NCBI GenBank assembly: GCA_027563935.2
Contig: CM050453.2
Coordinates: forward strand, 83,612,665 to 83,676,664
Source: Costus lasius
Lineage: Eukaryota > Streptophyta > Magnoliopsida > Zingiberales > Costaceae
Reading direction: 5' to 3'
DNA length: 64,000 nucleotides
The notes under the pieces are model-generated. The model saw only the letters and a list, made by a program, of their open reading frames with translations, had not been told where the DNA came from and did no database searches. The translations under genes were made by a program, and so were the position numbers. Positions 21,745-34,548 of this stretch are shown in pieces. How positions within the stretch are numbered: the first letter of the stretch is position 1; each line of letters starts with the position of its first letter.

Positions 21745-24700
21745 AGCTTGCGAGCCTCGAACGATGTTCTTTCTATGCTTTCATATGCTCACATGCCATA
21801 TAGAACTTTTGCATATTTAACATGTATGGCACATGATTTTTATAAGTAGGAAAAATTGTAGGTCTCTTGTTTCTTACCTCTAATCGACTTCTTTTGGTTC
21901 TTAGCTCTCTTCACATGACTGGGATAGACCCATATGTGGAAGAGATAATTTCTCCTCTTGTGGTGGGATAGACTCATCATGAGAGGCTTGTTGAGATTAT
22001 GTGGGGCAAGGACTGGGTGATTGCCCTAATCTCAACAAGTTAGGGATTGAAAGGAGGGCAATAGGTATGCCTTTTGCAGACTCCTGAGAGAAACCTAGAA
22101 CCAATGATTTGTGATAAGAGGTGAAGGAAGATAGACATGTTTTGATGAAAAAGTAAAATTTCATATTTTATGTTTTTCATGAGCATATAGAATTGCATGA
22201 GATAGTGCTTTGTTTGTGCATGATGTTGTGGTCATTAGTCAAGCCCCTTAGCTTGCCTGTGTTGTATCCCTGTGAGGCCTGCATGCCGCTTTTCTTTTTC
22301 TTTTTGTTTTGTAATCATAAAGAGAATATTAGAAGCGCATCTACATGGAGCCTTGGCACATGCTAGGAGCTTGCGCACCTTGCATGGTGGCACAACCACC
22401 TTCTTGCATGGTGGCGCATCCCTGCATAGAGGTGCATGGAGGGTTTAGCTGAGCCTTAGGGCTTGTGTGCCATCCTTCTTGTGGCTTGCAAGGTGCCGCA
22501 TCAAGCTTGGAGAAGACACCATGGCATTGGCCGAATCCTATGGGCGTGCTTCTACGATTTACCTAGGGGTACCTCTAGGGTTTGAGAGCTAAACTTTGGT
22601 GAGGAGGACCTTGGAGCCAACATTGAAGCTCATCATAGTGGGCAGCTAGGTTAGGTCTAGTCTTGGGGCTTGTTTCCTAGGTTAAGCATTGAACCCACCT
22701 TCGGCATGTGTTGATTCAATGTGTTGATTACGCTATGACCACATCATCCTTTACTACTTTTCATATCTGCAAAAGCATGCTTATGATGTTTTATCTTGTT
22801 GTTTTTACTATAGGATTGCATGCCTGTAATGTTAGACAAAATGGAAAACTAAGAAGATGAGACCTCAAAAACCCTCAAATTAAAATATCAAGTCTAGTAG
22901 CCTTCTAACTCATAGCCCTCATCAAGCTATCGATCAGTGGTGTTGTGCACTGTTTCCCACCCTCGTGGGACACACCCACTTATCTTTAGAAGGTGTGTGG
23001 TGACAATAGTTTCCCCAGTTCAGTTTTAACTTGGACGTGCCTTCGCAAGGAAACTCGTTGGCCCTGGGCATAACGATTAGGAATGAACTTGACTAGTTTT
23101 TCACATGTGCTGGGTGATGGAGGCAGCAATCACAAGCCACGAAGGTACAAGTGGAGTATACGAGTACCCTAGTTAAAGACCTGGAAGTTCGCAAATAAAC
23201 TAGCAAGCTCACTTCTAAAGCTAGCTCAATAATTGGAAATGGACTACTTCAACTAATGTACAATAGAAGACATCCTCAGCAAATTGGTGCCAGCGTGAGC
23301 ATCAAATCTCCAGCAACCTGCTAATGGAAACAAAGCATATTCCCAGCCAGCCAATTGCATATTTCGTCAACGGCCAGCCAAGCGCATGCTCATCGCAGCA
23401 AATAAGGAAGCCTCAACGTCTCCACCTTCATCTTAATCTTCAACGCACACCACAAAGCAAATCTTCAACGGGTCTCTACTACTCAAGATGGAAAGGGCAA
23501 CGTTCGGCAGCAACGTCTCTATCTTCTCACTATATGTATCTCTTTCACGCATCATTGTAACACGATGAATTGAATTTGAATCGAATGAAGTAGTTTTAGT
23601 ATTCTTCCTCTTCTATCGGATGCTCTCCTTCCTCTTCTTCTTCTAGGGCCGAGCCCTTCCTCCCCTCTTCTTCTCTAATCCTTCTTTCTCCCGAAACCAA
23701 AATCTCCAAGTCACGACAGTTCCCCAGATTTTCAAAATTTCTTGTGCTTCCCGCTGGCGATCCAGCCGTCGGATCGTCACAAGACTTCAGCCACCACTCT
23801 TCCATCACATGAAGAACCTTCAGCCGCCGGCATCCACCCATCCCTTGCTCCGATCACCGGAATCGAAACGCCGACTTCGATCCCCTGCTTTCGCCCTGCT
23901 CGCGACCAAGTTCCGCCCTTCCGCATCGTGCTCCTCCGACAGGCCGCCAATCGACCCCAAACTCCGGCCACGTCTTCTCCTCTACGACAAGAACCTTCAG
24001 TTGAAGCAGGTTTTCCGTTCATCCACCATCCGACGAACGACGACCACAAACGACAACCGCCCTAATCCACTCATGACTCCCTGTTGCGATTGAAACAAGG
24101 TAGCGTCTATGCTGCATAGCTCGATTCTGTCCACCACCACCAGTCGGTGCTCTGCCGTCGTCAACGCCATCTCATCCTTCATTTGTCTCCAACGCGGCCC
24201 TCGAGCGTTCCATGCCCCACCGTCGTTGATCGGCACCAGCCGCACTTGCCTGCTTCATTAACTCTGTTTCCTGCTGCTTATCTCATGTTTGCTCATAAAA
24301 CATATCTGACTAAGCTTATTGTCGCAGGGTTTCAATACGCTCGGACACGCCTCTACATCTGATCCTTGAGGCTAATAGAAAGACTAGATCTTCCTCCATC
24401 ATGCAGATTAGTTGGGACAAATGCAAATCGAACAGTTCAACCGGCGAGACGCACCATCTTTTGATAACTGAATAACTTCTGCACTTGCTTCTAAAAATAA
24501 TCTGATTAGTGTCTTTCTTGCAGGAATTTCGCGTGCTTGGTTGAACTACAACCTCTGATCTTTGACACGACTTAGAGGAGCATGTTTTATTCTATATCTC
24601 AGATCTGTCGGTTCCACTGAAGTGTCGACAGAACATTCCATAAGACACCTCAACTTTTGAAGAATAATACATCTCCACATGCCTTTACTGTTTGATATGA

Positions 24701-25352
24701 TTAGCCGTTTTATTGCAGTTGTTCCAATTGCCTGACAGTTCTTAACGCTCTAATTTTTATATGACTCAAAAGAACTATTTTCGTACTACATCTTGGTTTT
24801 GTCAGCATGAATTTTTGATTTATGAATTTTCCTGCAACATATAGCTACTTTTTGTAAATGATTAGAGTTACCCTGGAATCCTAATAGCTATTTTCTGGAT
24901 GCTTTCATGAATATGATGTTTTTCTAAAAAAAATATAAAAATAAATAATTGAAATTTTTTAGTTGCATTTTCACGTGCTTCCGTCCTACATCACTAGGCC
25001 CATGATGGAACTCTAGAGGCATCGTTGAAAGGTTAGGGTTTCATAGTGTATCCAACCCTCGCTGGATATGAAATGCCTAGACTATCTCAATAAGGGAAGT
25101 TGCCAAGTTCACTCGGCTGGTGTGCCCACCTTAAGAAGAATGGGTCACTTTGTGCATCTCATCCCACCCTCGTGGGACGTGAAGCCTCATGTGGAATAAG
25201 GATCCCATCTCACTAGGAAATCTCAGATTTCTCGATTGACTTTGTGGGTTATCGATTCGATTAAAATAGTGGGAGCCACAATCATTTAAAACAAGTCTAG
25301 TTTAAATGATTTGAAGTAGTACTAATCTGCTCTTCTTCGTTGTTGTAGATCA
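21745..25352 (+). other. leader of the copia element, containing a 1.86-kb insertion
   Basis: Non-coding sequence lies between PBS and gag. BARE/Angela-type leaders are about 1.7-1.8 kb; this one is 3.6 kb because of the segment 23108-24967. Short inverted motifs such as CCCACCCTCGTGGGA (22958-22972, with a copy near 25166) could be part of a packaging structure. The leader ends in a pyrimidine-rich stretch and TTGTAG just before the gag start, like a splice acceptor, but splicing cannot be shown. Confidence 0.6.
23108..24967 (+). mobile_element. unclassified insertion in the copia leader, possibly a solo LTR
   Basis: The flanks TTTTCACATG (23098-23107) and TTTTCACGTG (24968-24977) differ in one of 10 bases. 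The segment starts TGCTGGG and ends GTTGCA. At 23540-23600 it has a TATATGTATCT box followed by TTGTAACACGATGAATTGAATTTGAATCG, similar to the start region of copia LTR transcripts. A Pro/Arg/Ser-rich GC stretch follows (23740-24260) without a recognisable protein. A 10-base duplication is unusual for an LTR element, so the class stays open. Confidence 0.45.
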
Positions 25353-28300
25353 ATGGCTAGAAACAATAGTGGATTGTCACTACGATCCCTTCTTGAGAAG
25401 GACAAGTTGGTTGGATCCAACTTCATGAACTGGCATCGGAACTTGAGGTTAGCCCTCAAGCTCGAGAAGAAGTTATATGTCCTTGAGCAGCCTCTTCCTG
25501 CGACTCCTGCCCCTAATACCCGAGTGGCAGACATGGATGCTTTTAGAAAGCATCAGAATGACTCTTTGGAAGCAACATGTCTCATGCTAGCCACTATGGG
25601 ACCTGAGCTTCAGGTGCAATATGAGGAGCAGAACGCTTTTCAGATGATAACTCATTTGAAATAGATGTTCGAGGTTCAGGCTAGAACTGAGAGATATGAC
25701 ACTGCCAAAGTATTCTTTCGGTGCAAGTTATCTGAGGGTGCACCAGTGGGACCTCATGTGCTCAAGATGATTGGGCATGTGGATCATCTCCGGAGACTGG
25801 GACACACTATAGATAACTAGTTGGTTATGGATCTTATTCTGCAGTCCCTGCCCTCTAGCTTCAGTCCGTTTATTATAAATTTTAACATGAACTAGATTGA
25901 GTGCACTAGGGAGGAACTGTTAAATATGCTCCAAACGACCGAGCGCGAGATAGGTAAGCCCAAACCCAATTCTATTCTTTTGGTCCCTATGACCAAGAAG
26001 ATGAAGAAGAAGGGTAAGGCACGTGCTAAGGGCAGTGCCAAAGGTCCTACCAATGCACTAAAAAAGAAGGCCAGAAAGTCAAATGAACAGAGGTGCTTCC
26101 ACTGTGGCGAGTAGGGTCACTGGAGGAGGGACTACAAGCAACTTCAGAGTGAGGAGAAGAAAAGCAAGGCCTTGTCTTCTAGCTCAGGTATTTATGTTAC
26201 CAAAGTCAACCTTTCTACTTCTATGTCATGGGTATTGGATACTGCATGCGGAGCTCATATTTGTACAAATATGCAGGGGCTCAAGAAAAGTAGATCAGTG
26301 CGGCTTGGAGAAATTGACCTACGAGTTGGAAATGGGGCACAGGTTGCTACTGTTGATATAGAAATTTTGACTCTCTCCCTGACTTCTGGACTTCAGTTAG
26401 AGTTAGATCATTGCTACTATGTACCTTCGCTTACTAAAAACATTGTATCCATTCATTGCTTGGCAAAGATGAGATTTAAATTTGAAATAAAGGAGAACTC
26501 TTGTTCTTTTTCATTTATAAATATGATTTATAGGAAGGGTACTTTATGCAATGGATTATATGTCTTGGACATGGAAAGCTCTATTGGTAACATAAATAAT
26601 AAGAGGATCAAACTAAGTGGTTCAATTGGTGCATTCCTCCAGCATTGTCGATTAGCCCATATAAACAAGAATCGCATTCAACAACTTTATGCAAATGACA
26701 AAAGCACCCTTCACCAAGACTGGCGAGAGGGCAGGAGGTTTATTGGATCTTATACATAGTGATGTGTGTGAGCCATTTAGTAAACAAGTTAGAGGAGGGT
26801 ACAACTACTTCATCACATTCATTGATGACTTCAGTAAATATGGTTATATCTATTTGATGAGACATAAATCTGAATCATTTCAAAAATTTAAGGAGTTCAG
26901 ACATGAAGTAGAGAACCAGTTTGGTAGATCAAGCAAAACTCTTCGATCATATCGTGGTGAAGAGTACCTGAGCGGTGAGTTTTTTTTACTATCTTAGAGA
27001 GTGTGGGATCCTATCCGAACTCACTCCTCCTGGAACACCTCAATGGAATAGTGTATTTGAGAGGAGAAATCGAACCTTGTTGGACATGGTTCGGTCTATG
27101 ATGAGTCATGCAACTCTACCTCCCTCATTCTTGGGTCATGCACTTGAAACAACTTCTCTCATACTAAATAACGTTCCATCTAAGAGTGTCTCCAAGATTC
27201 CATATGAGGTATGGAGTGGGAGACACCCTAACCTATCTTTTATCAGGATCTAGGGTGTGAGGCTTATGTCAAAGATCAGGATTCTAGCAAGCTAGAACCC
27301 AGATTTGATAAATGTGTCTTTATGGGGTATCCTAAGGAAACTAAAGGATACTACTTCTATGTTCCCACCGAGAATAAAGTTTTTATTGCTCGGGGTGTTG
27401 TCTTTCTAAAGAAAGAATTTCTCATGAAAGAAGTCAGTGAGGATGAGTCTAGGACCTATGAAGAGGCAGTCGCTGGACCAGACTCTGAGAGATGGCTTGA
27501 GGCCATGCAATCCGAGATGGATTCCATGTCGGCTAACCAAATATGGAATTTGGTTGAGCTACCTGATGGGGTAAAACCCATATGCTGTAAATAGGTCTTC
27601 AAAAGGAAGACTGACATAGATGGAAATATAGTTACCTATAAGGGGAGACTTGTGGCTGAAGGATTCAGATAGGTCCATGGGGTGGACTATGATGAAACCT
27701 TCTCGCCAGTTGCCATGATAAAATCCATTCGGATTCTGCTTGCTATAGCTGCATATCATGATTATGAGATATGGAAGATGGATGTTAAGACAGCATTCCT
27801 AACGGGAAGCTGACAGAGGATGTGTAAATGACACAGCCTGATGGCTTCATCCATCCTGCAGATGCTAATAAGGTTCGCAGGCTAAAGAAATCCATTTATA
27901 GATTAAAGCATGTATCTCAAAGTTGGAATCTTCGGTTTGATGAAATTGTAAGAGATTATGGCTTTATCAAAAGTGAAGATGATGCCTGTGTGTACAGAAA
28001 GTTTAGTGGGAGCTTGGTGACTTTTCTGGTCCTGTATGTCGATGACATACTACTCATTGAAAATGACATCCCTAGTCTTCAATTTGTGAAGACATGGTTG
28101 GGGATGTGTTTCGAGATGAAGGACTTATGGGAGGCTGGCTATATCCTAGGCGTGAGGATCTACCAGGATAGATCCAAGAGGCTCCTGGCCCTTAGTCAAA
28201 GTACCTACATTGATAAGGTCCTAGAGAAGTTCAACTTGGAGCAATCCAAGAAAGGATACCTTCCAGTGATACATGACCTTACTCTCTCAAAGAGCTAGTG

Positions 28301-29020
28301 TCCCATCACACAAGCTGAGAGGGATGACATGAGTCTAGGGCCCTATGCTTCGGCAGTAGGCTCGATCATGTATGCAATTTTGTGTACTAGACTAGATAGA
28401 TATGGCTTATGCTGTGAGCATAACCAGCCGATACTAATCCAATCTAGGTTTGTAGTACTGGGTGGCTGTAAAGAACATCCTGAAGTATCTAAGAAGAACT
28501 AAGAATTTATTCTTAGTTTATGGGGGCCAGGAAGAGCTCAGTGTTCAGGGCTACACTTATGCATCATTCCAGTCTGACCTTGACGACTTCAGATCACAGG
28601 TAGGCTATGTGTTCAAGATGAATAGAGGCGCTTTATACTGGAAGAACTTCAAGCAATCTACCATAGTTAATTCTACAACCGAGGCTGAGTATGTCACTAC
28701 TTCTGAGGCAGCCAAAGAAGCCGTTTGGATAAGAAGTTCATTTCCGATCTTCAGGTGGTTCCAACTACTGTGGATACTATTGAGCTCTATTTGACAACAA
28801 GGGGGCTATTGCACAAGCAAAGGAACCACGATCGCATCAAAGGTCCAAACACATACTTAGGAGATTTTACCTGATCCGAGAGATCATTGACCAAGGTGAT
28901 GTCAAGATTAGCAGAGTTGACACAGAGAACAATCTCGCAGACCCACTGACCAAGGCTTTGGCGCAACAGAAGCATGATAGTCATACGAGGGATATGGGAT
29001 TGAGGTTCCTCAACCTGTAG
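25353..29020 (+). pseudogene. gag-pol: Ty1/copia gag-pol polyprotein pseudogene
   Basis: Gag starts at ATG 25353 (RSLLEKDKLVGSNFMNWHRNL) and has the zinc knuckle CFHCGE-stop-GHW near 26100. Protease is WVLDTACGAHIC (near 26226). The GAG-pre-integrase part has a deletion or frameshift near 26690. Integrase follows (FITFIDDFSKYGYIY, ELTPPGTPQWNSVFERRNRTLLDMVRSM). RT has KMDVKTAF and the catalytic YVDDIL (near 28036). RNase H has TEAEYVTTSEAAKEAVW, then after a frameshift near 28793 the C-terminus to the stop at 29018-29020. Stops at 25662, 25818, 25893, 26112, 27251, 27592, 27670 and 28296 are all TAG. Confidence 0.9.
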
Positions 29021-29027
29021 GCCTAAG

Positions 29028-29041
29028 TGCAAGTGGGAGAT
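29028..29041 (+). promoter_or_regulatory. polypurine tract of the copia element
   Basis: AAGTGGGAGAT-type purine-rich sequence lies directly before the right LTR start TGTTCGGG (29042). It primes plus-strand synthesis. Confidence 0.75.
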
Positions 29042-29790
29042 TGTTCGGGTTTATGCCCTAAGACCTAGTTTTGGTCTATCTATTGTTCTACTTGACACTA
29101 ATATTTCTTATATATCACTCTGGCATTGTCGTTATCATGTTTAGTTTACATCTGCGATTATGTTCTTACATGATAATGTCCCGGGAAATAGATTGGATCT
29201 GTGCTCAAACTCTAGTCCCTAGTTAATGTACCTGAGTGGATATGGGACAGCTCTGGTACATGTAAGACTGGTATATGGGCTGGTTAGGCACAAGGTGCTA
29301 ACGCAGACATATGGGTATATCAGTATTGGATATACAGGAATGACTCGCTGTGAGGCTATGACTTGGTGTTATGAGTTATCCTCACAAGTGACAGGAGATG
29401 CATTGATCCCTTGAATTGATGTTATTGATTCTTCTATATGGTTAGGGACATGCTTTGATGCAACCTAACATCTCACCGTAGTTGGGAGGTCATAACGGTT
29501 GTCATTGAGTATGTCACAACCCATAAGAGAAGGTCAATGTACAGACATAGGATTTGCCTTTCCTGAGGGAAGCTTGATATCCATGGGCCCCCCAATGGTT
29601 CTATGACTGAAAGTGTATGGTCATACCCAGGTAAAAACTTGATTTAGTCATGACTACGGATTGGGTAAAAACAAGTGGTAACACACTTGTCCAATCGAAT
29701 ATCAGTTTGGCAAAGAGACTGTAATGCATTAGTACCTTGTTGTGATGATGGGGATGTCGATGTCGATATCCATTCTGATGACTTGGGTAG

Positions 29791-31209
29791 TGATAGCATC
29801 CGCAAGTGCACGGATTTTTATCAAAGTAATAAAAGATTATCGATCCCACGAGGATCAGGCGGTCAAGTACCGATTACACGATTGATCTATATCTAGACGA
29901 TTCAAATGATGGTTTTTGTTTTGCAAACCTCTAATATAGGAAAACAAAAAGGTGATTTTAGGGTTTTGGCTAAAAATCAATTTGGATAAATTCGGGACTC
30001 GGGGTTTCACCATGCTGACAATTATGAATTATAGCAAAATAAATTCTTTGAACGGAAAATTTATAGTTTTGAAAGGGATTTTTCCTAAGGTACAGATTAC
30101 CTCCTCCCGAAGCGTAATCCGGTATCTATTTATATTAATTACTTACTCTCGTGACAATTAACATAAATAGACCCATTAAGTTCTATGAAAAAACATGGTA
30201 ATCCTTCAAGCGAATCCGAACTTCACTCGTGATAGGATTCACAGGTTTGAAAAGAATAGTTCAGACATTGCGATTCACCTCTCGGTCCTTCTCGCAACGT
30301 CTATGACGTAAAAATACTTGATCAGGGTAATTTACGGAATAAGCACAATTCTAATCAAATCAAATCTATAAAATTCATGTAAAAGATTTGAAACAATATA
30401 TACAATCCATAAATCGTCAACGGGCTAATCCCCAAATCCCGAAACTAGGGTTTACACGTTCATGTTCAAAGCAAACAACATGTTCATCGATGAATTAAAC
30501 ATGTAATCTCTCTAAAATAAAACAAAGAGACACTAGGAAAGTAATTAGAACTCTTCCCCTTGATCTGGTGATGAAGATGAAGCGTCAAATCCTCTCCTTT
30601 GTGTGATCTCTCGCCGTTGTTTTGCCCTAGAATCAATTCTCGTCGTCGCCGCTACCTCCTCACGTTTTCGTGCCGAGAAGCCCCCGAAACCCTTCCAAAA
30701 CCTTTCCTTTTATAGTGTAATCCCTATAGAACCCATCTAGGAAGGTTTCTGGAGAGTTTGGTTCAATTCTGGTTCAATTTGGAGTCGAACCGAGTGAAAA
30801 ACCGAAAGGGCGGACATTTTTACGGTCCGTAACACGTTCACGGCCACGGCCGTAAAAGCCTTTATGTGTACAACACTTAAGTCACAGAAATATTCACGGG
30901 CAATGATGGATTCACGGCTTCGGCTGTGAATGTTTTTGTGCACTATTTAACTTAGCCGTTTTACTCCCTTTCACTCGTCGTCAAAATTACGGCCGACTCA
31001 AAATTACAGCCAAGGCCGTGAAAGTTGCGTTCTTCATCATTTTCGCTCCAAATTTGACGTGTAAGCTTGTGATTTCCTCGGGAACTGTGCTATGGCCTTA
31101 AAACTCTCGAAATCCATCATTTTTGAGCCATTTTACCTACATTTTAATAAAAACCAAGAAAAATGAAGATTCTGTGCCAAGTGAAGTAAAAACATTAAAA
31201 ATTGCATCA
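29791..31209 (-). repeat. 3' LTR of family B copy 2
   Basis: It matches 34549-36035 but lacks about 70-100 bases near its inner end; the sequence goes straight from AAAAATTGCATCA into internal sequence. Minus-strand TATA CTTTTATA lies at 30707-30714. YACGG/CCGTR dyads lie at 30820-31025. Confidence 0.8.
30820..31025 (-). promoter_or_regulatory. YACGG/CCGTR dyad array, family B copy 2, 3' LTR
   Basis: Plus-strand examples are TACGGTCCGTAA (compact), then TTCACGGCCACGGCCGTAAA (wide), then TTCACGGCTTCGGCTGTGAA. They lie immediately upstream of the TATA in transcription sense. The same array in the other LTR is at 35570-35790. Confidence 0.7.
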
Positions 31210-32752
31210 AAAACCTTAGAATTAAAATTTGCTTGTCCTCAAGCAATACCTCGATATGTATAAAGAATGTAAAGATAAGGATTTATCAACTGTTTTTGCC
31301 CCTAATAACATCCTTAGTCCACAATTTAAGTAATCAATCTTTCAAACTCAAGTAATTCAAGAAAAATCATAATAGAAATAAACTCTCAAGAGGTTACAAT
31401 CCAAGAAAGATAAAATTCACAATTCATGTCATAACATCCATTCAACACACACTAAATATCACATACTTTCAGCTTAATAAATCTATCTTACTCAATAGAC
31501 AAAAAATTATTTCAAGAATTTTGGTGATGTTAAAGATAAGAGATTTTTAAAGCAATTTGGTATTTAAACTATCATATGTCATAACATTGTTTATAGTATA
31601 CCGCATAGCAGTATAATATAACTCATAGTTTTGATCATGAAAGTCAGCGGAGTTGTTCACTTAACCTACAACTTTCTCTTTTTCTCTTTTTTTTTCTCTC
31701 CCTTTTTTTTATTAGACTTCAACTCATGTCTTCGGTACCACTACTAAATTTAGCAGTGCCAAGTAGAGGAGTCTTTTCTCTCTTTTTTTTTTAAAGAGAA
31801 AGCCGGTCAGTGGTTTGGTACTTAAATCGTTATCGATGCTTGATCGCAACAAATTTAAAGTATACCACATCGTGGTATAATATAACTCATGACTTTAGAT
31901 CACTTAACCAGAGGAGTTGGAGCAAATCTCAAATTAAAGAATTATCACCAATTTTCTATACATAAAAATTTTCATCAAGAAAAAATAGATAAATTAAACT
32001 TCAAGTAACAAGATACTATGCACGTGTCATATGAACATATACCAATTCACATATGAACTTTATCAATACCAGAATTGAATTTACTCAATAGTTTAAATCC
32101 ACATGAAATCTCAAAAATTTCCTAAGTCATCAAATCAATCACTCAAAATATTTCCTAAGTTCAAAATTAAGGATAAAACAAATTTGATTATTCCTTAACA
32201 ATCATAAACAATCAAAATTCATATCTATAAAGCTTTGAAGAATAAGCATATCATGAAGGACACCCTAGACTTAAATTGTTGTATATGCATAGGCATTAAA
32301 ATCAATGAATGATAGATTTCAGAAAAATTTTTGCAAAAATTCCCTTTAAAAACGTTGGTGAAAACCTATATAATCATATCAAAAGAATGAAAACATGACC
32401 TAGAAAAATCTAGAAACTGTCACATCAAAGATAATCATATTTTACATTGTAAACAAGTTTCAGACATTAAATACCATCATGTTTCACTATCAAAATCATG
32501 TTTAAATATACTCACAAAGAGATTGCCGCAAGAATCACAGTCCGTGAATGATTCACGGCTGCACCCGTGATGGTCTCGTTGATCAGCTTTTCTTCATGTA
32601 AAAATTTCCCAAAAATTCCTACACATAAAATAACTTATTAAAAGATTTTCCATGAATAAAAATTCATCAAATCATGCTGTCAAATTTTATTTCAAAGCAA
32701 AGAAAAGATAAAATAAAACAAAAGAAATAATAAAAGTTAGAAGTTTGGGTTG
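31210..32752 (-). other. 3' untranslated region of family B copy 2
   Basis: AT-rich and non-coding. In transcription sense it begins after GGGAGGCAACCCAA (complement near 32748-32760), the Athila post-coding landmark. It includes a direct repeat with a TATACCRCAT..TATA core (31596-31655 and 31858-31920), the TTGGCACTG/GGTACCGAAGA motif (31717-31765), and ends with TTGCTTGAGGACAAGCAAA (complement at 31228-31246) before the LTR. A G-rich polypurine tract is not visible at the LTR edge. Confidence 0.6.
31717..31765 (-). promoter_or_regulatory. conserved TTGGCACTG..GGTACCGAAGA motif, family B copy 2
   Basis: The reverse strand reads TACTTGGCACTGCTAAATTT, then AGTAGTGGTACCGAAGACAT. The same framework appears twice in family C (58063-58112 and 58154-58203). 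GGCACTG and CAGTGGTACC partly pair, with an AAATTT centre, suggesting a stem-loop in the RNA. Confidence 0.55.
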
Positions 32753-32802
32753 CCTCCCAAAAAGCACTTGTTTAAGGTCATTAGCTTGACCAATGCTTCA
32801 TA

Positions 32803-34172
32803 TCATGGAGGAGTTGGTAAATCTGTGTCATAGTAGAGAGCATATAATCTTCTGCTTTTCCTTCGTCTCATCAGTGTGTCCACCAAATATATCCAGTTAA
32901 GCAGGTGGATCCATGTTGCAATGTCCAGTACATGCATACTAAAATAAAAGTTAGAGCCATGCAAAGAATAATCAATAATTTTTCTATATTTATCCAAAAG
33001 TAATATCATGCATTCTTCCTTTAGATTTACATTAGCAACTGGAAGAAGATTACAATTAAAATCAAAGAATTCATACCTTGGATTGATCAAGAAGTTTTCG
33101 AATTTCAAATTTGGTTTTTCTCTTACCTCAATGCTAATGTGATCAAAAATCTCATGTGCTATCTTTTGGGTACCTGTGGTAGCATTTGAATCAAAAAAAT
33201 ATTTCAATCACCTCATCAGCATTATCCTTAAAATAATCTCCTTCATCATCTGTCATGAAGATTTCCAATGAATTTTCCTAGAGAAAAGGGATTGATGGTT
33301 CACATGGTAGTGGTGGTGTAATCTGCACAGGATCCTCTTTCTCATAATTTTCCTCAATTTCTTTCTCTTCAATGGGGCATTTCATCCTAACACAATCAAA
33401 TTCCTCCCCATCTATCTCACTATTTCTTACTTGAGGATCCTTAAATTCATCATCCTTCTCCTCACAAGACTCAAAAAATTCATATATCTCTTTAAACATG
33501 TCCCAAGTATTTGTGTTGCAAGACACTTCATTATGTGAGAGGGGACTAGATGGCTGGTAAAGTGCAGAGGAAGGTAAATCATAATCATCCAAATCATGAA
33601 AATTTGAAGAAGGTAAATCACAATCATTAAAATTTTTAAAACCATCAAAATTTGAAGAAGGTAAATCACAATCATCAAAATTTTTAAAATCATCAAAATT
33701 TGAAGAAGGTAAATCATAATCAGGAGTCATGACTAATGATTGTTCCATCTCTACAAAATTCTCAGATTTATCCTGAATTCCATCCTCTATGTCATTTTTA
33801 TCAGTGCCAAAAAACATACTATGAATTTTCTCATTTTCTTTAATCACATCAGCTAAAATTTTTTCAAGCCTGGCTTCTAAGTTGGATTCTTGAGGTTCAC
33901 TAAAGTTTGGTTGTGGAATAAAAGCTGGGTCATTCTGATAAAAATAATTTTCATGGTTCTCCCAATTTTGATTGAGTACTAGGCAAGTTAAAGCATGGAG
34001 GAATCCCTAATTGACATTCAGTAAAATGATGCCCTTGACAACCACAAATATCACAAATAACAGAATATTGCATTCTTAAATATTCAGTGTGTTGATTTAA
34101 AGAATTTACCCTTGCTACAAGTGATTGTAATGAATCTGTACCATATTCTCTTGTTTGCATCGCCGGTCGCAC
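32803..34172 (-). pseudogene. gag: gag-like protein of the non-autonomous family B element
   Basis: Read leftward from 34172: a short N-terminal part with a zinc knuckle CDICGCQGHHFTEC, a frameshift near 33951, then an acidic region (33278-33847) with three to four copies of a DLPSSNFDDFKNFDDC-like repeat. A TAG stop lies at about 33280 and a one-base change in a T-run near 33195, after which a C-terminal part continues to 32803 (IEVREKPNLKFENFLI, SLHGSNFYFSMHVLD). The capsid region upstream is mostly missing. I do not recognise the C-terminal domain. The knuckle supports RNA binding. Confidence 0.65.
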
Positions 34173-34524
34173 ATACGTCTAACCTGACCATTGACATTGG
34201 TTAAACATTATTTTTTTTTTCAGTTTATGCAAATAAATTCAAAAATACAATATATAAACAGGAGATGAAAAATAGAGTGTAAAATATCTAGTCAAATGAT
34301 TTTTGAGTTCTCCTGTTCATACAACGTGTTAATCAAAAAAGAGGAAAATAAAATAAACTAACTATATAAAAAAAATACAAAAATAAATAAATAAAATAAG
34401 AAAAACAAAAACAAATAAAATAAAATAAAAAAATAAAAAACAAAAACAAAAATAAATACAAAAATAAATAAAAAAAATGTCTAGTCTATAAATCTCACGA
34501 TTAAATCAATATTGACTGGCCTGA
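34173..34524 (-). other. leader of family B copy 2
   Basis: A-rich simple sequence (AAATAAATAAAATAAG-type runs at 34360-34480) with no reading frame. The N-terminal gag domain expected here is absent. Confidence 0.5.
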
Positions 34525-34542
34525 TCCCCAGCAACGACACCA
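34525..34542 (-). promoter_or_regulatory. tRNA-Asp-type primer-binding site, family B copy 2
   Basis: TCCCCAGCAACGACACCA matches the tRNA-Asp 3' end at 15 of 18 positions. It lies next to the inner end of the right LTR, so the element is transcribed on the minus strand. Confidence 0.8.
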
Positions 34543-34548
34543 AAAACT

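Noticed and set aside
23742..24065. Gene in the 1.86-kb insertion
   Set aside because: Pro/Arg/Ser-rich frames on both strands without start context or domain; more likely UTR-like or captured non-coding sequence.
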